DNA of 64,000 nucleotides from JAVVHH01 sp964235765. Its GTDB lineage: Bacteria; Pseudomonadota; Alphaproteobacteria; Acetobacterales; Acetobacteraceae. Positions 15,188 to 22,373 of this stretch are shown here, in pieces. Every line of letters begins with the position of its first letter. Within the stretch, counting starts at the first letter, position 1. Location of the stretch: positions 3,086 through 67,085 of the forward strand of contig CAXSDH010000010.1 in assembly GCA_964235765.1 (NCBI GenBank). Reading direction: 5' to 3'. Below the pieces are notes generated by a model, which saw only the letters and a program-made list of their open reading frames with translations, was not told the DNA's origin and did not search any database. The position numbers and the translations under genes are program-made.

Positions 15188-16180
15188 CTAGCGACGGCGG
15201 GTGGGTGCGGGTTTCAGCGCCGGCTTTGCCGCCTTTGCTCCAGCAGGCCGGGTCGCAGCCGCGACCGGCATGCCGCTCGCGTCCGCGGCCGGGCCAGTAG
15301 CCTCCCTGGACTCGAGACTGATCTGGAAGGCTTCGAGGGCGGCGAGGCTTGGCGCTTCGCAGGCCTCCCCGCCCTCGACCGGGCCGATCGCCGTACCATC
15401 GACGAAGGTCGCCAAAATGCGGACTTTATGGGTTTCCGCCGAGGCGCCGCGCAACCGCACGCACAGGCCCAAAATGGGCAGCGACATGCCGCGGCTACCG
15501 CAGAACTGGCCGCCCTCGGCCCATGGCGACAGCCAGCCGCGCCCCAGCACCGCCTGGTATTCGATGTCCCCGACCGGAACGCCGCTCGCGGGCTGCAAGC
15601 CGAAACCTTCGATCCATCGCTTGCTGCCGCGCTCGCCCATCCACTCGCCCAGCCGGCCGGCGACGTCGCCGCGCCCATAGACGTGCGCCGCGACCTCCAT
15701 CGGTGCGGCGGCAGCCGCCTGAGGCGGCGGTGCGGCAGCAGCCGCTTGAGGCGGCGCTGCGGCGGCAGCCGCTTGAGACGGCGGATCGGCCGGCGCGGCC
15801 GCGGGGCCGGCCGGCTCGGCTGCGACCGCTTCGCTCAGGCGCAAAACCTGCAGCTTTGGCGCCTCCTGGCCACCTTCGGGCGACTGGTAGACCGTGACCA
15901 TCACCTGCGCTGGGCCGCCGCTTACGCGGATCAGCGCGGCGCCGTTGGCTCCCCCCAACCATCCATCCCCCGAAAAGCCGGCGAGAGTGACCATGCCCTT
16001 GAACGGCCCCGGCGCCGGCGCGGCCGAAATCCGCACGCCTGGCAGGCCCGTTTGCGCATTCGGCGCCGCGGCGCCCGGGCTGTTGAAGATGCAGAACACG
16101 CCGGGGTCGAGCGTCATCAGATGGCCGGACACCTTGAGTTCGGTTACGGCAGCGGCGGCAGTCTGGGCAGCATCGGACAT
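15188..16180 (-). CDS. Unrecognised protein with three W/G-rich repeats and an Ala-Pro-Gln linker
   Basis: A 330-residue protein of no family I can name. Residues 14-120 form a beta-rich domain with DPGVFCIFNSPG and TLAGFSGDGWLGG. Residues 133-160 are a low-complexity linker of three nine-residue units (PPQAAAAAP type). Then come three degenerate repeats: 165-197 (GRLGEWMGERGSKRWIEGF), 207-245 (GRGWLSPWAEGGQFCGSRG) and 254-290 (DGTAIGPVEGGEACEAPSL), each ending in a short I/L-x-x-F/L-x-L strand. The spacing recalls the clostridial hydrophobic W (ChW) repeat. No signal peptide or membrane segment is seen. It sits between two glycosyltransferase genes. Confidence 0.8.
   Translation of the reverse strand: MSDAAQTAAAAVTELKVSGHLMTLDPGVFCIFNSPGAAAPNAQTGLPGVRISAAPAPGPFKGMVTLAGFSGDGWLGGANGAALIRVSGGPAQVMVTVYQSPEGGQEAPKLQVLRLSEAVAAEPAGPAAAPADPPSQAAAAAAPPQAAAAAPPPQAAAAAPMEVAAHVYGRGDVAGRLGEWMGERGSKRWIEGFGLQPASGVPVGDIEYQAVLGRGWLSPWAEGGQFCGSRGMSLPILGLCVRLRGASAETHKVRILATFVDGTAIGPVEGGEACEAPSLAALEAFQISLESREATGPAADASGMPVAAATRPAGAKAAKPALKPAPTRRR
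15702..15782 (-). repeat. Three tandem 27-base repeats inside the linker of the unrecognised protein
   Basis: Units 15702-15728, 15729-15755 and 15756-15782 are nearly identical 27-mers encoding the Pro-Gln-polyAla linker of the 330-residue protein. The unit length is a multiple of three, so copy number could change without breaking the reading frame. Confidence 0.8.
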
Positions 16181-16207
16181 CGGGCACTCTCGTTGGACCA
16201 GGAAGCG

Positions 16208-19123
16208 TTACCGCGGCGGACATTGCGACGCCACATGGATCGGCGCAAGGCTGAGCAGCGCGTCGTTGACCGCCTGCGGCTTCAGCCCGAGCGGCAACAA
16301 CCAGCCCCGGCCGGTGCGCCGGATGCGCTCCGCCTGCGCCCCAAGGTCGAAGGCGGCGGCAGGAAGCTCGGCCTGCCAGGCGCGGCTGAGCGCGAAGCAC
16401 CACGTCTCCGGCCAGACCGACGGTATGAAGGCGAGGTGCGCCCGTTGCGCCCGGATCAGCGCCACCGCTTCGGCTTCCTTGAACTCGCCGGTGACGAACA
16501 CCGGCCCGGCACTCATCAGCCGCTCGTCGTCCGCCGTAAAGCCGCATACGACGAACTCGATCGGCAATCCCCGCCGGCTTGCGTCGCGCGCGCAACCGAG
16601 AAGGACCTCGTAGCCTTTCTCGACGCCGATCGCACCCACGATGCAGACACGGCGGATCGCTCCGGGCGAGGCCGGCGCGAGCGGGGTCGGCGCGAGCGGC
16701 GGCAGGCGTTCATCGTCTTCCCACGGCTCGACCTCCGGTTGCACCTGTGGAAAGTGGCGGCGAAGCCGCGCTGCCGCATCCCGCGACGGGGCGATGACCC
16801 GCCGGCACCCCGCAAGGTCGGCAGCCGAGCGGGCCAGCAGGTCGGGGACCGCGATTTCTTCCTCCAGGAGCCCGCCCAAGTCTGCGATGCAGGCCTCGCA
16901 CCCTGCCACGTCCGGCTCCCCGCAGTAGCGGCGCTCCCGGCTGACCAGGGCGATTCGCGGGCAGAACCACGCGTAATCGTGCACATAGGCCTCGATCGGC
17001 AAACTGAGCAGCCGGGCCAGGTCCAGCACGCGGTGGTCATGGCCCAGCAGATGGTGCAGCTCGAAATGGCGGGGCCGGTCGTGCCGCAGCAGTTCTGTCA
17101 GCGAGGGCAATTCGTCCGGCACACGATAGATCAGGTTCGGAAAGGCACCGCCCGGGGTCTCCACCCGGCAAACGCCACGGCCGGGCTTGAGCACGATCGG
17201 GCGGACCCCTTGCGAACGCAGCGTTTCCGACCGGCCAGCGATCACCTGGTCCACCCCGCCGCCGCCGGCGTGGCTGACCAGGATCGCCGCCCCTTTCCGC
17301 AACCTGCCCTCCGCCCACCGCCGCGCGTCCATCCCGCGCCGGGCCGGCAGCAACGGATCAGCCTCGACGTGCGCAGCCACCAGCGCGTCGTATCCGGGGT
17401 GCAAGCGGTTCAGCACGGCCGTATTCCGCCGGACGAGGTGAGCGCGTGCCGACCCGAACGACTGCCCGCCCACATGCGCCACGAACACGCCGGACGCCGC
17501 CACGTTCCGCCAGCCGTGATGGCGCGCGCGGAGGCAGAAATCGTTCTCCTCGCCATAGCCCTGCGCGAACAAATCTTCGCGCAACGGGCCGACCTGATCC
17601 AAGCAATCTCTGCGCATGTACAAACAAAACCCGACGCCGACCGGTATGTCGACCACAGCCGCGCCATTGGCGTGTTGCGCAAGCGTGTCGAGCCGGAGTG
17701 TCTCCGCCCAGTCCGGCGCCGGGTTCGGGGTGGACACGTTCGGGTAGCTAACGATGGTCGCGTCGTTGGAGAGCGGCGTTGCGGTGCCGATGTCGGGCGC
17801 CGCATAGGCCGCGCGCCGCAGCCGGCCGAGCCAACCCGGCGGCGGCCGCGTATCGCTGTTCAGCAGCACCACGTCCCGTCCGGCCGCCGCGCTCAGTCCG
17901 GCGTTGGCCGAGGCAGGAAAACCACGGTTCTCCGCATGCTGGATCAGGCGAATGCGCCCCTCCCCCGCAAGCCGCTCGAGGGCCGACACGAGCGACGGCT
18001 CTGGCGAGGCATCCTCGACCACATGCACCACCGTGCCTTCGGGCACGCTATCCAACACCGCGTCCAGGCAGGCCAGCGTGTCCTGCTCGCCGCGATACAC
18101 CGGGATGACCACATCCACGAGCGGGCGGAGCGCGGCTATTCGGGGCGGCCCGCCGCGGATGTCCGCCCAGACCGGGGCGAACCCGGCGCCGGAACCTGCT
18201 GCGGCACGCGCCTCCAATCCGGGATCGACCGGGCTGCCCAGTAGATGCCTGCCGTCGGCGTCGACGACCGCGAGCGGCCCGCCCATGGCGGCGACCTGTT
18301 CGGCAGTGAGGGCGAACTGGCGGGGCCGGGCCAGTGGCCGGCCGGCTCGCACGTCGTCGGCGGGCTCACGCGCGGTCAGCGTCGTGCTGAACGTCTGGCC
18401 ACGGACCAAAACCAGCGGGTCACGCGTGGGGTCGGCAGGGTGCCACGCCCAGCCTGCGAGGCCGCCCGACCTGGCCTCGACGAAGCCCTCGACGGCAATG
18501 ATGGCGCGCACGGAGAGCGGGCTACCGAGGAACTGCGCGTCGTTCCCTGCCACATGCAGCAGGCGGGCGGAGCGCCAGCCAGGCGGCAGGCGCGCACTGC
18601 GCAACGCCCTTCCGTCGAGGGTGATGCGGGCCGGCTTGCCGGGTCCGGCATGAAGGAGGCCACTCCCGTCGAGCCCGCACCAGCCGGGAAGGCCAAGCCG
18701 GGCCGCGACGGCCGCGGCCACGGCGCGTAGCGACGCGCCGGGGATGCTGGACCGCAAGGCCGTTTCCGCCGCATCGTGCGCCCGGTCGGCTTTGCCTGAG
18801 ATGAGCGCGCTGGCGGCCAGGCCAGTCCAGGCCTCCGGGCTGGGATGCCGCATGGTCAAGCTTTCGAACATGGCGAAGGCCTCGGCTGCCTCGCCCTGTT
18901 CCAATAGCAAGCCCGCGAGCGCCGAGAGCACCAGCCCGTCCTCCGGCGCCAACCGGCGCGCGCGCTCGAGCCAACGGCGTGCCTCGGCCGGATTCCCCAG
19001 GGCCGTCTCGTGCAGGCTGCGATCCCAGGCGGAGCGGGCCAGCGCTTGCCACATCTCGCCGCTGGTCCGCGTACGCCGGCGCTCCGCCCGCGCTTCGACG
19101 TCCGACAACAAGGTGTTGCTCAT
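16208..19123 (-). CDS. Large TPR plus two-domain glycosyltransferase
   Basis: A 971-residue protein. Residues about 20-130 are TPR-like helices (ALGNPAEARRWLERARRLAP). A middle segment (about 140-330) contains a beta-rich domain. A GT-A family 2 domain begins near 335 (VDVVIPVYRGEQDTLACLD) with the nucleotide-sugar motif LLNSDTRPPPGW near 422 and VGFCLYMRRDCLDQVG after it, rhamnosyltransferase-like. A C-terminal GT-B-like domain follows, with VCIVGAIGVEKGYEVLLGC near 828. The ATG at 19123 lies 14 bases after the Sel1 gene; a longer upstream frame is antisense-like and rejected. Two transferases in one chain suggest sequential sugar addition; acceptor unknown. Confidence 0.85.
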   Translation of the reverse strand: MSNTLLSDVEARAERRRTRTSGEMWQALARSAWDRSLHETALGNPAEARRWLERARRLAPEDGLVLSALAGLLLEQGEAAEAFAMFESLTMRHPSPEAWTGLAASALISGKADRAHDAAETALRSSIPGASLRAVAAAVAARLGLPGWCGLDGSGLLHAGPGKPARITLDGRALRSARLPPGWRSARLLHVAGNDAQFLGSPLSVRAIIAVEGFVEARSGGLAGWAWHPADPTRDPLVLVRGQTFSTTLTAREPADDVRAGRPLARPRQFALTAEQVAAMGGPLAVVDADGRHLLGSPVDPGLEARAAAGSGAGFAPVWADIRGGPPRIAALRPLVDVVIPVYRGEQDTLACLDAVLDSVPEGTVVHVVEDASPEPSLVSALERLAGEGRIRLIQHAENRGFPASANAGLSAAAGRDVVLLNSDTRPPPGWLGRLRRAAYAAPDIGTATPLSNDATIVSYPNVSTPNPAPDWAETLRLDTLAQHANGAAVVDIPVGVGFCLYMRRDCLDQVGPLREDLFAQGYGEENDFCLRARHHGWRNVAASGVFVAHVGGQSFGSARAHLVRRNTAVLNRLHPGYDALVAAHVEADPLLPARRGMDARRWAEGRLRKGAAILVSHAGGGGVDQVIAGRSETLRSQGVRPIVLKPGRGVCRVETPGGAFPNLIYRVPDELPSLTELLRHDRPRHFELHHLLGHDHRVLDLARLLSLPIEAYVHDYAWFCPRIALVSRERRYCGEPDVAGCEACIADLGGLLEEEIAVPDLLARSAADLAGCRRVIAPSRDAAARLRRHFPQVQPEVEPWEDDERLPPLAPTPLAPASPGAIRRVCIVGAIGVEKGYEVLLGCARDASRRGLPIEFVVCGFTADDERLMSAGPVFVTGEFKEAEAVALIRAQRAHLAFIPSVWPETWCFALSRAWQAELPAAAFDLGAQAERIRRTGRGWLLPLGLKPQAVNDALLSLAPIHVASQCPPR

Positions 19124-19136
19124 AACCGGCGCGCCG

Positions 19137-20900
19137 TTACTGGGCTGCGACGCTCGGCTCCGCAACGGTGCTTGCTGGCGGCGGAAGAGCGGCAAGGTCG
19201 TTCGCGGCTTCCGCCACGCCAGCCGCCTGCGCACGCTCGAGCAGGCCGCGGGCCTTCGCCGCATTCGTCTCGCCCGCCAACCCGCGAGCAAGATACCGCC
19301 CCAGCATAAGTTGGGCGTAGGGGTGACCCTTGGCCGCGGCCTTGGCGAACCAGGTTTGGGCCGCCACGCGATCCGGCGGCACGTCGTGTCCGCCGCCCAG
19401 CAGCGCGCCCATGGCGAATTGCGCGCCGGTATGGTCCTTCTCCGCCGCAGACAGGAACAGCGTCTGCGCGCCGGCATGGTCGCGCGTGCCGCCGCGGCCG
19501 TTGACCATCATTTCAGCCAGCGCGACCTGAGCATCGGCCATGCCGACATTCGCCGCACGTTCGATCCAGGCGCGCCCCTCGGCCGGGTCGGCCTCCACGC
19601 CGCGGCCCTCCGCCAGCATGCGACCGTACCAGAACTGAGCGTTGACAACGCCGTCCGCGGCCCGGCGCAGCCATTCGGCCGCCCGGGCGAGGTCCCGCTC
19701 GACCCCCACGCCCTCGGCCAGGCAAACGCCGTAATTGAAGGCAGCCACGAGGTCGCCCCCGCCGGCCGCGGCCTCGAACCACTCGCGCGTGCGAACGCGA
19801 TCCTCCGGCTGCCCGGCGCCACGCAGCACAAGGTCCGCCAGATTGGATTGCGCAAGCTTGTCGCCCCGCTCCGCCGAGACGCGAAACCAACGGGCCGCCT
19901 CGTTGGCGTCGCGTGCCACGCCCGCACCAGTAAGATACAGCATGGCCAGCGCGCGCGCCGCGGCGGCATGGCCCTGCTCGGCCGCACGGGTGAACCACAT
20001 CGCTGCCTCGCCGTAGTTCGGCGGCAAATCGCCGCCTTTGGCGTAGAGGTCACCCACAAGCGCCGCGGCTTCCGCGTCCCCGGCCAGGGCAGCCCGGCGC
20101 AGCCAGGACTCGCCGTTGATCACGTCCCGCTCGACGCCGCGCCCCTCCATGAGGGCCAGCCCCCAGCGCGCTTGCCCGGAGCGCACGCCACGCTCGGCCG
20201 ACTGCCGATAAAGTTGCGAGGCCTTCGCGACGTCGCGCTCAACGCCGATGCCGCCTTCGGACATTACGCCGAGAAGGTATAAACCAAGCGGCAGATTGCC
20301 GGCCGCCGCTTTCGCGATCTCCACCGCGCCCGCCTGCCGCGCCGTGTCGTCCTGGGCGGTGCGCAGCAGGGCCAATCCGTACCCTAGGCAGCCCTGCACA
20401 CAACCGACGGCCGCCGACTTGCGATACCAACCGTCGCCCTCGGCCAGGTTTCGCAGGCGCTCGGGGCCCGACGTGAATACATAGCCTAGCAGCGCCTGTG
20501 ATTCCGCCGACCCCGCCTCGGCAGCAGGCCGGCCCCAACGGATCGCGAGATCGAAGTCGGCCTCCGTGCCGGCCGTGTCGGTAAATAGCCCCGCCGCGCC
20601 GCCGGTCTTGCTCGCCCCGGTCAGATACAGCGCGGCCAGCATGGATTGCGCCTCGATCTTGCCGGCAAGGGCAGCCCGTTCCAGCCACACCGCCGCCGTC
20701 GTACGGCTGGGCGGCACGCCGGACCCGTCCAGGTAGGCCTTGCCCACTCGGAACTGTGCCTCGACATCGCCCCGCTCCGCCGCCTTGGCCAGCACCGGAA
20801 ACACCGCTCCAGCATGGCCGGTCTCCGCTTGCTGCAAGGCGCGGCGCAGCCGGACCGACGGTGAAACCGCCGACGTCATGCGTTCAAGAAGACCCGCCAT
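19137..20900 (-). CDS. Sel1-repeat protein
   Basis: A 587-residue protein built almost wholly of tandem Sel1-like repeats of about 36 residues; I see roughly a dozen (for example AMWFTRAAEQGHAAAARALA and AQTWFAKAAAKGHPYAQLML). Such alpha-solenoids bind partners rather than catalyse. No signal peptide is present, so it is probably cytoplasmic. It lies between the HlyD adaptor and the large glycosyltransferase with spacings of 21 and 13 bases, so it is in the same operon and may link export to glycosylation. That link is inference. Confidence 0.87.
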   Translation of the reverse strand: MAGLLERMTSAVSPSVRLRRALQQAETGHAGAVFPVLAKAAERGDVEAQFRVGKAYLDGSGVPPSRTTAAVWLERAALAGKIEAQSMLAALYLTGASKTGGAAGLFTDTAGTEADFDLAIRWGRPAAEAGSAESQALLGYVFTSGPERLRNLAEGDGWYRKSAAVGCVQGCLGYGLALLRTAQDDTARQAGAVEIAKAAAGNLPLGLYLLGVMSEGGIGVERDVAKASQLYRQSAERGVRSGQARWGLALMEGRGVERDVINGESWLRRAALAGDAEAAALVGDLYAKGGDLPPNYGEAAMWFTRAAEQGHAAAARALAMLYLTGAGVARDANEAARWFRVSAERGDKLAQSNLADLVLRGAGQPEDRVRTREWFEAAAGGGDLVAAFNYGVCLAEGVGVERDLARAAEWLRRAADGVVNAQFWYGRMLAEGRGVEADPAEGRAWIERAANVGMADAQVALAEMMVNGRGGTRDHAGAQTLFLSAAEKDHTGAQFAMGALLGGGHDVPPDRVAAQTWFAKAAAKGHPYAQLMLGRYLARGLAGETNAAKARGLLERAQAAGVAEAANDLAALPPPASTVAEPSVAAQ

Positions 20901-20921
20901 CGCTAGACCATCATCTCCAAC

Positions 20922-22337
20922 TCAAGGCTCCCGCATTCCATCCATGAACACCGGCAGAACACGGGACAGCAAATAGCTCACGAGAGTACGCTTCCCGACC
21001 TTCACGTCCGCAGTCACAGGCATGCCCGGGGTCATGCGGAACCCCGGTGGCGTGTCGTGCAACTGCGGGTCCTCAAGCGTCATCCGGGCACGATAGAACG
21101 ATGCGCCTTGCGGCTGGGACTGCTGGACGCCGCGCTTCGGCTCGTCGGGGTTGGACGTGAAGCTGTCCGGACTTATCACGCGGACAGTGCCCGCCACCGT
21201 GCCGTACTGCGTGTAAGGCAGCGTATCGAGCTTGATGTTGACCGGATTGCCAGGATGGACAAATCCGGCATCCGCGCCTGCAACGTTCACCTCGGCCTCG
21301 AGCGGCGCGTCGACCGGAACCAGCGTCATGAGTTGCTCGCCCGATTGCAATACCGAGCCGGGCGCTACTTTGGCGACGTTCAGCACGATCGAGTCCCGCT
21401 CCGCCCGCACCTCGGCCAGTTGGCGTCGCAGGGCGGCCTTGTTCAGGTTCTCCCGCGCGTCGCTGAGCTTGCGGCCCTGCTCGGTGAGATCCTGGCTGAC
21501 CTGGCTGCGCCATTGCTGATTATAGCCGTCCCGCTCCGCTTGCAGCGCCTGCAAGTCGCGATCCGCTTGCGACGCTTGGGATGCCGCGTTGTCCAGCCCG
21601 CGCTTGACCTCGAGGCGGCTATCCGTCGCGGCCAGCCGGTTGAGCACACTGCCAACTTGCAACTGCTCCAGTTGAACCCGCCGCTTCTCCACTTCGGCCG
21701 CGACCTTCAAGCGTTCCGAGTAGCCGAACACATCCGACAACGCGCGCTGCACTTGGTTTTGCAGGCTGCTGATCTTCTGCGCGTAGTTCTCGTTCTTGTA
21801 GGCCCGCTCGGCCTTGTGCTGGATGTAGATCGCGCCTTGCAGCACGGCAATCGGGCTCGCGTCCGAGGGCCGGTACTCCAAGCCGGATGCCTCGGCCTGC
21901 AGACGGTCGACCTCGGTCTGCAAGCTGCCCACCTGGGCCTGCAATGCGTTGAAGTCGGCTGTCGCGAAGGTTGGGTCGAGGCGCGCGAGGACATCGCCCT
22001 GTTTCACCGTGTCGCCTTCCCGCACATTGATTGAGCGGACGATCGCGGTCTCGAGCGGTTGCATCACGCTGGTCGCCTGTTGCGCCACGATACGCCCCTG
22101 CGCTGTGACCACCTTATCGATCGGGATCAGGGATGAGGCAGCGAAACACGCCGCGACCAGCGAGACCACCACCCAGGTGACTCCGCGCGCAGCCGTCAGC
22201 ACAGGCGCTACGGTCAGGGCGTTGGTCGGCGAGTGGAATTCCAGCAGCGCCGGCAGGTCCCGGTGGCTCACCGCGAGATCCCGGCGGTTGCCGCGGCCGG
22301 GTTCACCCACCGGTCCGCGCAGAGTAAGTGCGCTCAT
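20922..22337 (-). CDS. Type I secretion membrane-fusion protein (HlyD family)
   Basis: A 471-residue adaptor with a cytoplasmic tail of about 65 residues, one membrane anchor (VTWVVVSLVAACFAASSLIP), a biotinyl-lipoyl-like half (VREGDTVKQGDVLARLDPT), a long coiled coil (about 150-320) and a C-terminal beta domain ending RTLVSYLLSRVLPVFMDGM, the HlyD-type signature region. It bridges the inner-membrane ABC exporter to an outer-membrane TolC-like channel. The ribosome-binding site GGAGG stands seven bases before ATG 22337. It follows the ABC exporter gene by 36 bases. Confidence 0.92.
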   Translation of the reverse strand: MSALTLRGPVGEPGRGNRRDLAVSHRDLPALLEFHSPTNALTVAPVLTAARGVTWVVVSLVAACFAASSLIPIDKVVTAQGRIVAQQATSVMQPLETAIVRSINVREGDTVKQGDVLARLDPTFATADFNALQAQVGSLQTEVDRLQAEASGLEYRPSDASPIAVLQGAIYIQHKAERAYKNENYAQKISSLQNQVQRALSDVFGYSERLKVAAEVEKRRVQLEQLQVGSVLNRLAATDSRLEVKRGLDNAASQASQADRDLQALQAERDGYNQQWRSQVSQDLTEQGRKLSDARENLNKAALRRQLAEVRAERDSIVLNVAKVAPGSVLQSGEQLMTLVPVDAPLEAEVNVAGADAGFVHPGNPVNIKLDTLPYTQYGTVAGTVRVISPDSFTSNPDEPKRGVQQSQPQGASFYRARMTLEDPQLHDTPPGFRMTPGMPVTADVKVGKRTLVSYLLSRVLPVFMDGMREP

Positions 22338-22373
22338 ACCCGTCCTCCAGACATTGTCAGGCCTAGTACCGGC

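Noticed and set aside
15702..15782. Short tandem repeats that might suggest a CRISPR array
   Set aside because: Units are directly adjacent without spacers and lie in frame within a protein-coding linker.
15428..18244. Open frame of 938 codons on the plus strand opposite the repeat protein and large glycosyltransferase
   Set aside because: Composition is Arg/Gln/His-rich with no family motif, and the minus-strand genes have clear motifs.
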